Below are positions 47,567-57,850 of a stretch of DNA of 64,000 nt, in pieces. Position numbers and translations under genes: made by a program. Source of the DNA: Hyaloperonospora brassicae (lineage: Eukaryota > Oomycota > Peronosporomycetes > Peronosporales > Peronosporaceae); the NCBI GenBank assembly GCA_947650285.1, contig CANTFL010001468.1:147756-211755 (forward strand). Direction: 5' to 3'. The notes under the pieces are model-generated. The model ran no database searches, was not told the DNA's origin, and saw only the letters and a program-made list of their open reading frames with translations. Every line of letters begins with the position of its first letter. Positions within the stretch are counted from its first letter, which is position 1.

Positions 47567-48066
47567 GTGCTCATTCTTGGATTCGAAATATGAACTGTTG
47601 TCAGCTTTTGTAGTACACCTTCGTCCTTCGAAACAATCGTCCCAGCAAGTAACACTTCTTGGACGATCGTGCCACCTACGGGTCCATCGTTTGCTGAGAT
47701 TCTGGTGTACGAAACAAGCAAGCGGCAGGCGGCTGGCTAGACAGTTTCGAAGGTGCAGATACTCGCTTGCAGAAATTTGTATACGTGTGAACATCAGCCA
47801 ATGCGGCCGTCAGGTGTATGTCAGGTATCAAGCTTGTTTCGTTGCGCCACATTGGCGAATTTTAGACAAGCGCGTAGACGCTTGCAAATGGCGGGCAATC
47901 TTTCGACTTCCACAATGTCCAGATTCGGCAAAAGGAAATGTCACGGCAAAGTATGATCCGCAGACTTTGTCGGTACGACGAGTATGGAATGACGGGGGCT
48001 CTCAAATGTCACAAACGGAGGATTTTGCTTGCGTAGCGACTGCTGCTCATTTAGCCAGACGTATAA
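47567..48066. other. Unique flank of copy B, nothing recognised
   Basis: Short frames with protein-like patches (VPPTGPSFAEILVYETSK) occur but are broken and not recognisable. Confidence 0.3.
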
Positions 48067-48457
48067 TGTAACGGGGCACACCCTTGCGTAACTTAACGCA
48101 AGGGATTTGGGTGCCCCGACGGACGTACACGTGGCGAGCGAGGAAGCGTAGGTAGGGTAAAAGTAGAACTGTTATATTAATAAATTAAGTCTTTAAACTA
48201 CTGTCTCTTCGTTTGACTTAATTCAATTATACTAATATAACTGGATGTATGGTGACGTCTCGTCACCACTCATTGCGCGCGTCTTGCGGCGATTGGTGGG
48301 TTGATATCATCACGATATCAACCAATGAACAGACCCTTTGGTCGACCCTTCAATATCACCACTTTGGTGATATTGTTTTAAAGAATATCCATCTTTATAT
48401 TCTTTATTGTCACTTTCCTTAAAGTGACAATTTCATGTAACGGGCTGCCCCGTTACA
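48067..48457 (-). repeat. Solo LTR of the Gypsy family with TATAA target duplication
   Basis: It aligns along its full length with the LTR at 5938-6330 in the same orientation: same terminal palindrome, and GATATCATCACGATATC and CACTCATTGCGCGCGT inside. It is flanked directly by TATAA at 48062-48066 and TATAA at 48458-48462, a perfect 5-bp duplication. No internal element sequence adjoins it, so it arose by LTR-LTR recombination of a complete insertion. Confidence 0.95.
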
Positions 48458-48462
48458 TATAA

Positions 48463-50450
48463 CGCACTGCACATGAAAAAGTATGTCAACGCGTTACAAA
48501 ACGCCCGAACAACATTCCTTTACAAGCACATGCGCATCAATCAGAGTTTGAGTTTCTTACGTCGAGAATAAGGCTGGACATGGCCATACCGCGTAAATCC
48601 CCTGGTGACGCAGCACACGACTTCAATGAATCATGTCTTGCTTGCGCAAGTCATCGATAGATATCCGTTCTAACAAGCCGCAGATGGAAGGTCCTTGTGT
48701 CATCTCCTATTGGTGGGTACTCGATCTGCGGATGTTGCGTAAACACCGAGCAAAGGTATAGTCTACGTGACTGCAGCTTTTGAGGCTGCAGCCACGTAGA
48801 AAAATCACCAGCCACATAGAAATCAGCAGCGGCCGTCAGTTTACTGCAGTGTCAGGATTTCCCATCGAATCTGTCGCCTCTACACAAGTCAGGAGTAGCC
48901 GGAACCAAGACACATGTAGCCACAATCTTGTTTTGAAAAAGGAAACGGTATCTCTTTCCAGCACCCACATCTATCCTGTCATATCCTTCTCTCGGTGCAG
49001 AAGTATGTGCTGCCAATTGGGCAATACAAATGATGTACGAGTCGACATCATTCGTACATGCGTGCATTTCGCTGACACCAGTACCACGTACACACAAAAC
49101 TTCGTTGTGCTGACTACAGGTCTCCGCGACGTCACACGGACAAGCCGTTGCTGGAACACGCGTGCAGCAAAGTCTATTTTGTTTCTTCTACATTGGTAGG
49201 GCAAGACAACATCAAGCATGCGTACAAGCGTTTGTACAACGAAGGATCAGATATCGATGAGTCCGAGCTTGGCGTTACTTCACGTTTACCCGTGCTCTAC
49301 CTCCGCATCAGATTCGATCCACGTAACCAGACGGTATTCCGTGGCTTCTGATGACAAAAACGCTGGTGACGACGGTGCATTGAAAGGTCGTGCTTGCACG
49401 CTCCATTAGCAGAGGGACCTGCCATCGAATGCACGACACTCGTGCGACGATTCGAAGTTGCGCATCGAAAAAAAGAGAGCTTGGAAACATCCGCCACGTG
49501 TCGCACGAGCTTGCGAGCTCATTGGGTCTCGGACAGACAACAGAGAAAGGACAACGAAACATGACGACCACATGAACATGACGACTCGTTAGGTGCACAT
49601 TTCGGCGAATCAGTCGTGAGCGAGGTAAAGTATCGTGCCTTGGCACTGGCTTTTTTCATGAAAAAAACGCCTTCGTTTCTACTTTATTTCTAAGAACGTC
49701 GTCAATCGCAGTTGTCCAATCAAAAGAAAGACGACACAGCGAGGCCACAGCGGCAGGAGAATCAGGCACATATTGAGTCGTCGTCGCCTGTCCCGATAAG
49801 TGTCCTGCAGTGCGGTTGTCACAACAGCGTGAGGCCAGCTGAGTTAGGAGAAAGTTTTGCTCATGTGGGCAGGTCAGCGTTTGCGACACATCGTTCGCTG
49901 ATAGGATCCGTCGGCGCAAAGATCTTGCAGCACTTCCATGGTCTCGCCATATCGTTTCGTCTTCCCTGCAAGTCGTGGGCTCTACAAAACCGGATGCGGT
50001 CATGGTATCAGATTTAGCGTCGCAGGAGGGAAGAGGGACGGCCGCCGCTGTCGCATAATGGTAAGCAGACAGTAGAGACATCCGGCCTAGAGGCGGACGG
50101 AGCTGGTCCGTCGACTGGCTCACTGGCAGACTGGGCGATCGACACGCACAGTACACCCCATGTCACGCATCGCTGCCGCTCGATGGAGACGAATCCAGAA
50201 CATCACCGCCAGCATCGTGCGTGCAACTGTTCGAGAGCTGCTGCTGATCGATCGATCGAACCGACTCCTCCTCTGGCCACGGACGGGCACGTCCAGCCGC
50301 AGCAACCCATTGTGGATCGCCTGACGCCTTTTTTTGCGCATGCCACGCGCCGTGAAGCGGCTGAGCCCGGCAGCTTGTTTGGTACCTGTCTCGTCTGCAA
50401 CCGGTCTTGCCAGCTCCGTTGTCCGTTGAGGGTCGTTTCGCGCGCTCCCT
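48463..50450. other. Intergenic, nothing recognised
   Basis: The composition shifts gradually toward the GC-rich gene region at 50 kb. Frames on both strands are short or compositional. No domain is recognised. Confidence 0.4.
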
Positions 50451-50795
50451 CTCTCTCTCTCTCTTTTTCTTTCCACTCTTTCTCTCTCTTTTTCCCTCTC
50501 TTTCCACCGCTGCCGCCCTCGGTCTACAATCGGTGCCAAAACGTGCACCGCCATCTCGTCCCATCGAGTCAGTCCGTCCGTCGGTCCCACACAGTCAATC
50601 GGACTCGCATCCCACGACTGCTCTCCTGTGCGCGCCCACTATAAGACACTCACTCACTCACTCACTCACTCAGCCGCATACACACACACACACACACATA
50701 CACACACACAGAGACATAGAGCAAAGCCACTGCTGCCGACAGACGTACCGACTGACCGATAGACCGACTGACCGACTGACGTACCGATCGACAGC
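50451..50795 (+). repeat. Simple repeats upstream of the NIPA gene
   Basis: There are four different simple tracts: pyrimidine CT/TTC runs (about 50451-50512), CACT units (50649-50672), a CA run (50680-50712) and irregular GACC/GACT units (about 50740-50790). They end about 20-25 nt before the start codon, so at least part is probably 5' UTR. Confidence 0.8.
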
Positions 50796-50813
50796 AGCCG
50801 CTCGGACCGCACA

Positions 50814-52253
50814 ATGCGCAGCGACTTTATCGGCGGCGCCATTGCCATTCTCTCGGCGTTCCTCTCGATCTTTGGCGTGAACCTGCAAAAGTACTCGCAC
50901 GACAAAGAAGAGCTCCGCGCCGTCCCGCGGCCCTACACGATGCGGCCCATCTGGTGGGTCGGTATGGTCTGCGTCGTCGCCGCGTCGCTCGGGGACTTTC
51001 TCGCGCTCGGGTTTGCGCCCCAGACGCTCGTGGCGTCGCTCGGGGGCGGCTCGACGATCTTGGGCAACTGCCTCATGTCGCACTTTTGGCTCCAGCAGAG
51101 CCTCTACGTGACGGACATTGTCGGCGTTGCGGTCGTGTCGCTCGGCGTTGTAGTGCTCGCGGCCGCCAGCGAAGGCGACGCGGGCCACTACGAGATGGAG
51201 CAGATCTACGAGCTCATGGCGGCCGCGCCGTTCATTCTCTACGCGCTCATTACGACGGCGTTCACCATGACGCTGTACATGCGCGCGCGGCGGTCGAAAG
51301 CGCCGGCGCTGCGCGTCGCGAGCACGGACAAGGACGACGCGCGGGTGGACGACGTGCAGGAGAAGAAGCGGCAGCTCGCAGCGGCCTCGAGCCGTCGCGA
51401 CGCGGCCAATCAGACGACGACAAGAGCGACAACGACTGAGCCGAAACCAGCGCTGGTCGACGACGCGGTGGCGCTCGAGGAGACGAAACCGATGCGCCGC
51501 GGGGCGTTCATGTCGCCGTTCCCGTCGCCAATCTTTGGGGACCACTTGTCGCTCTCGCCCATGGGCACGCACCGCCTCGGGAGCGACGAGGACGACCACT
51601 TGGAAGAGATAGAGCTGTCGAGCTGCAAAGTGGGCAAGTACGACGAGAGTGAGATTGAGAAGCAGACGCTGATCATTGACCCCAAGTTGCCGCTCTACTG
51701 GGCCGCGATCTCGGGCACGATTGGCGGCCAGTCGGTGTTGCTGGCCAAGTGCGTCGTGGAGCTCATTTCGTCGACCGTGTCGGGCGACAACCAGTTTCTG
51801 TACTTTGGCACGTACGTGCTGTGTCTCGGCATGGCGGCCACGCTGTTGACGCAGACGCACACGCTCAATCTCGCGACCATGACGGGGGACACCATGTCGT
51901 CGTACCCGGTGTTCCAGGGCTTTTGGATCACCATGAGCAACATCAGCGGCGTCGTCTTTTTCCAGCAGGCGCACAGCTTTACCAAGACGCAGTGGATCAT
52001 GTTCCCGACTGCTATTGCACTGGTGGCCCTGGGCATCTACCTGGTCTCGAAGCACGAGAAGTTTGGCCATCTCGTCAAGTACTCGATCGCGATGCCCATC
52101 AGCCTTAGCAGTCCCCGTCAGCACGACATTGTGGCGCAGTCGTTTGTCTTTCGCGTGTCGACGCCGCAGAAACTGCACGAAGACGACTATGCGAGCAGCA
52201 CGGAAAGCAGCAGCCCGGACGAGCACTCGAGACGGGCGTTGGAAGTAGTATAA
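50814..52253 (+). CDS. NIPA-family magnesium transporter
   Basis: This single-exon protein of 479 residues belongs to the NIPA (Mg2+ transporter) branch of the DMT superfamily, acting in the plasma membrane or endosomes. The first helix, FIGGAIAILSAFLSIFGVNL (about residues 5-24), starts the family pattern of nine membrane segments. The others lie near 46-66, 70-92, 97-118 and 131-153, then 288-313, 326-350, 357-380 and 391-411. Conserved family stretches are ASLGDFLALGFAPQTLVASLG and, in the second half, GTIGGQSVLLAKCVVELI. A hydrophilic, acidic insert of about 130 residues (155-285) separates the fifth and sixth helices and is longer than in typical family members. The tail is Ser/Glu-rich. 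Third positions are strongly GC. The ATG follows directly on the simple-repeat leader. Confidence 0.92.
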   Translation: MRSDFIGGAIAILSAFLSIFGVNLQKYSHDKEELRAVPRPYTMRPIWWVGMVCVVAASLGDFLALGFAPQTLVASLGGGSTILGNCLMSHFWLQQSLYVTDIVGVAVVSLGVVVLAAASEGDAGHYEMEQIYELMAAAPFILYALITTAFTMTLYMRARRSKAPALRVASTDKDDARVDDVQEKKRQLAAASSRRDAANQTTTRATTTEPKPALVDDAVALEETKPMRRGAFMSPFPSPIFGDHLSLSPMGTHRLGSDEDDHLEEIELSSCKVGKYDESEIEKQTLIIDPKLPLYWAAISGTIGGQSVLLAKCVVELISSTVSGDNQFLYFGTYVLCLGMAATLLTQTHTLNLATMTGDTMSSYPVFQGFWITMSNISGVVFFQQAHSFTKTQWIMFPTAIALVALGIYLVSKHEKFGHLVKYSIAMPISLSSPRQHDIVAQSFVFRVSTPQKLHEDDYASSTESSSPDEHSRRALEVV

Positions 52254-53350
52254 GCGCAGCAAAGTGGCGCGTCTATTGTTTGGCACGTAATGAGACCCGG
52301 AAGAAGAAGGGGGTGAAGTTTCTACTTGTTGGACGGAGAGTGCGTTGCATTTGCTCGAGTGGCTCGTCGTCGGAGCGTGCGCGAGTGAAGGCGTCACGGA
52401 TTGTTGATCAATGCGTTCTGCGCGGTAAAAAAGCTGCATAGGCTGCAGTGCTTGTGCTGATTCGTTCGCGTCTCTGCTGTCGCACACAGGTCGGAGCTTT
52501 GTGCTTGAGCGCTCCAGCGTAGCAGTTCAGTCCCACTCGGCAGGCAGTAGGACACACGATGGGCAATGCATCGCACGGGGGTCTCGTTGCCGCGCACTTT
52601 GTAGCTGGGTGGGTCGTTGCTGTGGACAGGATGCACTTTGCCTGCTCGGCCGACTGCATCCTGTTGGACACCTGCGTCGTGCCGTCGTCCCGTTAGATAG
52701 TAAGAGTGGGGCGAAACGGTGCGCCTTCAGCACACGAGTACGACATGCACCAGTCTCGTGATGCATGGAGAGAACTTCTGTGCGTTCATTAGCATGCCAA
52801 GTGCTCGAGCGTGGCTTTGCTCAGGGCAGTGCCAGTCTGCGTGGTCGTAAGAACTGGCGTGGCCAGGAGACCACTGACGCCTGTATGGGCCCACAGCGTA
52901 TTCATTTGGTCCCTAAGGCAGCAACGTCAAAGCCTACATCACCTGATCGCTGGACGCGTGGGCATGCAACGTCGTCAGCTGCTTTCGTTCTCTATCGAAC
53001 GATGGAGGACGGACTCGCGTTGTCTGTTGGTACAGGTGCTACTGGGTGACTCCGTTGACGTTCCGGACCGGTCGCTGCAACTGTACCCTTCCATGCTACG
53101 TCCTCTCTACGTCCGGCTTTGTTGATTTTCTGCACGGCTCTTTGCAGATAGATGCTCCGCTTCTTGTCCCGTGCACCTCTTCGTGGCTGACCACACGGAT
53201 TACGCCCGACGGTCGACACAGTCTGTTGTCCAGGTCTTCGTCCCATCTGTCGTGTAGATAAAAACACACATAGTCGCTTGTCAGATGATGTCGTGGGGGT
53301 GTGCAGCCTCATCGGCTCTGCCTGTTCGTCTGTGTCCTTGTCGGAGCTAC
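52254..53350. other. Intergenic between NIPA and ISWI, nothing recognised
   Basis: The two genes converge here. Frames are short and without family resemblance. Confidence 0.4.
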
Positions 53351-53644
53351 GCCACGCAGTCACTTCGGTGATCGCACTCCACGTCGGGGGCCGCGCAAGC
53401 GGCTGAAGGGGGCCACCATCGCAGATGGTTGAGCTCCTCGGAGAGATATATGGCGGGTTGGCGTTCTCCACGCCACGCAGTCACTTCGGTGATCGCACTC
53501 CACGTCGGGGGCCGCGCAAGCGGCTGAAGGGAGCCACCATCGCAGATGGTTGAGCTCCTCGGAGAGATAGACGGCGGGTTGGCGTTCTCCACGCCACGCA
53601 GTCACTTCGGTGTTCGCACTCCACGTCGGGGGCCGCGCAAGCGG
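53351..53644 (+). repeat. 121-bp tandem repeat, about 2.4 copies
   Basis: Units start GCCACGCAGTCACTTCGGTG at 53351, 53472 and 53593; the third breaks off after CCGCGCAAGCGG. Copies differ at only a few positions (for example GGGGGCC against GGGAGCC, and ATATATGG against ATAGACGG). The period is not a multiple of three, so it is not a protein repeat. Confidence 0.93.
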
Positions 53645-54170
53645 TCCTAAAGGGGTTTGTTGCCTTATATGGCAGCATACCCGCGTTGTACGTGCTGCCG
53701 CTCCGGCGGTACGCATGTCCCCAGTCTACTTGGTCGCGCCAGCGGTCATGATTGACTCGTAGTTGGCTTTGGTAGGAGGGTCTCTGACCTCGTTGCCGTC
53801 GCCCCTGGCTCTACGGAGCCCTTTAGTTGTCGACCCGATACCCGGGCCGTACTTCTTGTCACACTTATCAGTCGTTAGTTATCATTATAATGGACGTACT
53901 TGACACCACCTTGTCGGAGCTCTACGCAAAAGGTCCGATCGCTTGTGCAGCTGCTTTGCTTCGTCGATCATTATCGTGTCTGCTTTTTCATCTACGCCTT
54001 TGCCAGGCGCCAGCAGAGTGGCAAGTGCCTTGACGCCTGACTGCCGTACTTAGGCCGACCGACAAGTGGGTACACACTACAACTGCATGACCTTCGCCCG
54101 CGACGATTCAAACGTTGTTTGCTTTGTCGCTCGTGAATATAAACAGGAGCTATGGCACTTGCTTCCCTAC
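53645..54170. other. Intergenic, downstream of ISWI
   Basis: This would contain the 3' UTR of the ISWI gene (minus strand). Nothing else was recognised. Confidence 0.4.
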
Positions 54171-57100
54171 TCAACCCGAGCGCTGCCTCTTTGTCGAAGA
54201 CGACGACGCCGACTTGGACGAGCTACTGCGCTTCTTGCTCGAGCTCGACGTCTTGCTATGGCTGCTACTGCTCGTGGTCTTGCTCTTGGACTTGGAGCGC
54301 GAAGAGCTACTCTTCTTCGCCTTCTTGGCAAGATCGTCCTCGTCCTTGCTATTGCGGCTCTTGAGCTCGTCGTTCTCGCGCTCAACCATGCGCGTCAACA
54401 CCTCGCCGCGCTTCTGAAGCTCAGCAATGGTGCGCGACTTGAAGAACCAGTCGAAACGGAATTGCCACGCCTTACGAATCTCATCCCGGATCTCGCCCCA
54501 ATGCTCCAACGGACCGTACTTGTTCATCATGACCACGAGAAACACGTCTTCTTCCAGGATGTAGCCTTTGCTCTTATAGCCGGCCGGGTAGTGCAATCGC
54601 ATGTCACGCAATGGGTGGCTGTATCGGCTGCACTTGCGCGCTAACGCCTGCTTCACCACTTCGTTGCGCTCCAGACGCTTCTCGCCTCGCTCAATCTTCT
54701 CCACATACTTTGCGTGGTCCTTCAGCTCCGTAAAGCGAGACCAAAACGTATCGTAGTACCGTTCCACCTGTGCAGGATCCTTGCCAAGAACTGCCGAGAC
54801 CTCCTCACATACGCGCGTCTTGTCAGCGCGACCGTAACGCTCACAGCTAGTGATAAACTGCTTCAGATCCCGTCGTGTCCAGTCGCCAAAGCCTTCCTTT
54901 TCGAGAGCCCCTAGCTCCTTTGCATCCGCGGCGTCCATTTCCGTCTCGTTCAGCTCCTTCTCAAGAGCAGTAGAACGTGCGTCGTCGCCTCCCTCTTCCT
55001 CTGCTGAGTTTTCCACGGACTCTTCACCCTCAGCAGTCTTCGGCTTTCGCGCTTTGGCACGACTCTCGTCAGCTTTGGCTTCCTTTATGAGTCGAGTAAG
55101 TTCCTTCCGGCGGTTCTCAACTTGAGTCTTCTTTGTGAGCAATGCCACCATGCGTTCCTGCTGGAAAAACTGATAGTCATGCACAACGGGGACCTTTGCA
55201 GCGTCTGAGCCAGACTTCTTAGGCTTCTTGGGCTTCGATAGACCCGCTTGCTGACGATAATACTCGTCTTCGTTGTAGTTGGACTTGCGCTCGCGCTGAG
55301 GAAGAGCAATGAACGTCGATGGTAAAACGTCTCCACTGTTCGAGTCCTTCAGAAACACCTCTCCCTCGAACTCATACAGGCTTGAGGCGTTGGCATTGCC
55401 GTTGTCACCCGACAATGAGAAATTCGCCAGATTGTGCTGCATGTCAGCCGCAATTTTGCCTTTCATGGACTCAGTGCGTTCTTCACCACGAGCCAGAATA
55501 GCGTCGATGTCGTCGTCGGTGATCATCGATCCTCGAGCGTTGAAGATTTCGTCGGCACCAAAGCGCACCATCGTCATCAGCTCGTCTTTCGACAGCTTCC
55601 GATTTTGTTGGGCGAGTCGACCCTGCTGAATGATAGCAGCGTCAAGGTACAGCTTGCGCTCTGCACGCTCCACGATTTTCTCTTCGACTGTCCCATCCGT
55701 GATGAAACGAAACACGCGCACAATCTTCGTCTGTCCGATACGATGCGCGCGATCCATGGCTTGCAAGTCCACCTGAGGGTTCCAGTCCGAGTCGAATAGA
55801 ATCACGATATCAGCCGTGGCCAAGTTGATACCGAGACCGCCAGCACGTGTGCTCAGCAAGAAGCAGAACTTAGTACTCCCCGGGGCGTTAAACTCCTCCA
55901 TCATGCTGTCACGGTCTTCGCCTTTCGTCGATCCATCCAGTCGACAATAGTCGTGACTAAAGTAACGCATGTAATCTTCCAGGATATCCATCATAGACGT
56001 CATCTGGCAGAAAATCAGCACACGAGAACCTTGCGCCCGAAGCTTCGGCAAGAGTTTGTGCAACAAAGTCATTTTACCACAGTTCTCCCACAGATGAGGT
56101 CCCTCCTGGTACGGCGGACCAGGCTCCGCGCCCTCAAACAAGTACGGGTGGTTGCATACCTTACGCAACTGCATCAGAATGTTCAGCAAACGCACGCGGT
56201 CACTGCCACCAATAGCATTCAAATGCGTCGCATCACGATGAAGCACGTGCATGTACCACTCACGTTGCATTTCAGACAAACCAACATAAAGCTTGGTCTC
56301 AATTTTCGGCGGCAATGAATGCTCCACGTCTGCCTTCAATCGACGCAGTAAGAAAGGACGCAATATCGTGTGCAGCTTCTTGATCACGTTTTCCTGTCCT
56401 TCTTCTTCGTCCACATTAAACCACGAGTCAAAGTCTTCGGCGTCTGAGAAAATGTCCGGCAGCAAGAAGTTCAGCAGCGCCCACAGTTCATGCAAATTAT
56501 TCTGCAGTGGCGTGCCCGTAATCAGTAGTCGGTGCTCAACCTTGAACTCACGCACAACACGCGAAAGCTTCGAGTTCTCATTCTTTACTCGATGCGCTTC
56601 GTCAATCAGCAAGTACTTCCACTTGATCTTCTGCAATATAGCTTTCTCAATAATCGCCACTTCGTATGACAACACCAACGCGTCAAAGTCCCGCTTCACC
56701 ACCGTCTCTCGCTGCAGCGCCCGCTCGTCTTTGCTACCCATGAACTTAAACGCGTTGATCGACGGACACCATCGCTTGAGCTCCTTCATCCAATTGCCGA
56801 CCGTGCTTTTCGGCACAATAATGATATGAGGTCCTTCAATCCCTCGTGCTTCTCTCAAGTACGCGAGCAACGAGATGCTCTGCAACGTCTTGCCTAGCCC
56901 CATTTCATCGGCCAAGATGCCATTCACGCCCGAGTCATGAAGACGAATCATCCAGTTGAGACCTTCGAGCTGATACGGTTTCATTGTGCCAAAGCGTATA
57001 CTCGACGGCTGCTGCGTGATACGCGTATACCGCGCATCGTCCATGTCCTGTAGCGCTTGTGCGTCTGCCTGTTTACTGCTTTTGCCACGTTTCGAGCCAG

Positions 57101-57653
57101 CGTCTTTGGCCGCTGCTTTCTTGCTGCGGGACATCTCTTTGCCGACAGCGCTGCTGCCGCCCATGAGGAACGACGTAAACACGTCGGACTGAGCCATGAG
57201 AAACGCCATTTTCTTCTCTCGCGCCGACTTGGCGCTCCACTCAGCGTCCTGCGTCAGGTTCTGCTTGACGAGGTCCAGCGACTTGAGCTGCCGGTCGCGC
57301 TGGTCGTGCAAAACCTGCTCTTCCTCTCGACGTAGCGCCTCGCGCTCGGCAGTCGACAAGAGCGGCGTCTTCGGCGCGTCGGGCGATCCACTCGACGGCT
57401 TCTTCTTGTGCAGCTGTTTGGCCGCTGTATCGGTTGGACTGTCCCCTGTACGCGCGCTGGTGGACTCCCTCAAGCACGAAACAGCGGCATCGTTTGCGTT
57501 CGTCGCGTCGTTCTGTGGACTGCCACGGGGAGAGGAGAGAGACGGCGCAGCAGGAGACGCGATGCTGCTGGCAATGGGACTCGCACTGCCGCTACTGGGG
57601 CTCGAGCACGCGCTGCTGCTGCTACTGCTGCGACTGCTGCTGGATCCGGCCAT
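54171..57653 (-). CDS. ISWI-type chromatin-remodelling ATPase (SNF2 family)
   Basis: This single-exon nuclear protein of 1160 residues slides and spaces nucleosomes using ATP. The frame is open to 57752 but the only ATG near the family start is at 57653; the upstream extension begins with GTG. In order: a Ser-rich N-terminus (1-60), a basic linker, the DEXH helicase lobe at about 221-400 with DEMGLGKT (249-256) and DEAH (351-354), the second lobe at about 530-680 with STRAGGLGINL and QAMDRAHRIGQ, a HAND region at about 710-830, SANT at about 921-975 (GFGDWTRRDLKQFITSCERY) and SLIDE at about 1000-1090 (EEDVFLVVMMNKYGPLEHWG). The last 50 residues are an unusual run of Ser and Lys, probably a disordered nuclear tail. 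All ATPase motifs are intact. Confidence 0.96.
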   Translation of the reverse strand: MAGSSSSRSSSSSSACSSPSSGSASPIASSIASPAAPSLSSPRGSPQNDATNANDAAVSCLRESTSARTGDSPTDTAAKQLHKKKPSSGSPDAPKTPLLSTAEREALRREEEQVLHDQRDRQLKSLDLVKQNLTQDAEWSAKSAREKKMAFLMAQSDVFTSFLMGGSSAVGKEMSRSKKAAAKDAGSKRGKSSKQADAQALQDMDDARYTRITQQPSSIRFGTMKPYQLEGLNWMIRLHDSGVNGILADEMGLGKTLQSISLLAYLREARGIEGPHIIIVPKSTVGNWMKELKRWCPSINAFKFMGSKDERALQRETVVKRDFDALVLSYEVAIIEKAILQKIKWKYLLIDEAHRVKNENSKLSRVVREFKVEHRLLITGTPLQNNLHELWALLNFLLPDIFSDAEDFDSWFNVDEEEGQENVIKKLHTILRPFLLRRLKADVEHSLPPKIETKLYVGLSEMQREWYMHVLHRDATHLNAIGGSDRVRLLNILMQLRKVCNHPYLFEGAEPGPPYQEGPHLWENCGKMTLLHKLLPKLRAQGSRVLIFCQMTSMMDILEDYMRYFSHDYCRLDGSTKGEDRDSMMEEFNAPGSTKFCFLLSTRAGGLGINLATADIVILFDSDWNPQVDLQAMDRAHRIGQTKIVRVFRFITDGTVEEKIVERAERKLYLDAAIIQQGRLAQQNRKLSKDELMTMVRFGADEIFNARGSMITDDDIDAILARGEERTESMKGKIAADMQHNLANFSLSGDNGNANASSLYEFEGEVFLKDSNSGDVLPSTFIALPQRERKSNYNEDEYYRQQAGLSKPKKPKKSGSDAAKVPVVHDYQFFQQERMVALLTKKTQVENRRKELTRLIKEAKADESRAKARKPKTAEGEESVENSAEEEGGDDARSTALEKELNETEMDAADAKELGALEKEGFGDWTRRDLKQFITSCERYGRADKTRVCEEVSAVLGKDPAQVERYYDTFWSRFTELKDHAKYVEKIERGEKRLERNEVVKQALARKCSRYSHPLRDMRLHYPAGYKSKGYILEEDVFLVVMMNKYGPLEHWGEIRDEIRKAWQFRFDWFFKSRTIAELQKRGEVLTRMVERENDELKSRNSKDEDDLAKKAKKSSSSRSKSKSKTTSSSSHSKTSSSSKKRSSSSKSASSSSTKRQRSG

Positions 57654-57850
57654 GGCCTTGGACGACGAGGGGTGCGTGGCCTGCGCGCGTTGGACGAGAG
57701 GTGTGAGTGGCGTGGACCACGTAGTTGCTACACCAAAATGGCGCCGTGCCACACTACAGGCGCAGCACGGACCGATGAGTTGGTGTGTACCACGTCACAC
57801 ACCCACGAAGCGTGTCGCGTATTTTGGTTGGCTGAAAGCCGTCACTCGAG
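57654..57850. promoter_or_regulatory. Shared divergent promoter of ISWI and NOP9
   Basis: Only 197 bp separate the two start codons. An ATTTTGG heptamer occurs once in each direction (minus at about 57735-57741; plus at about 57821-57827), roughly 25-85 nt before the respective ATG. This suggests a compact bidirectional promoter. Confidence 0.5.

Noticed and set aside
50670..52487. 605-codon minus-strand ORF opposite the NIPA gene
   Set aside because: It is an antisense shadow created by strongly GC third positions. Its sequence is Arg/His/Ala-rich without any domain, while the plus strand encodes a clear membrane protein family.
53346..53716. Repeated minus-strand ORFs over the 121-bp repeat
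   Set aside because: The same peptide recurs only because the DNA is tandemly repeated; the period is not divisible by three, so no continuous protein repeat exists.
57653..57752. 33-residue N-terminal extension of ISWI
   Set aside because: The extended frame begins with GTG, not ATG, and adds unconserved sequence; the ATG at 57653 is the better start.
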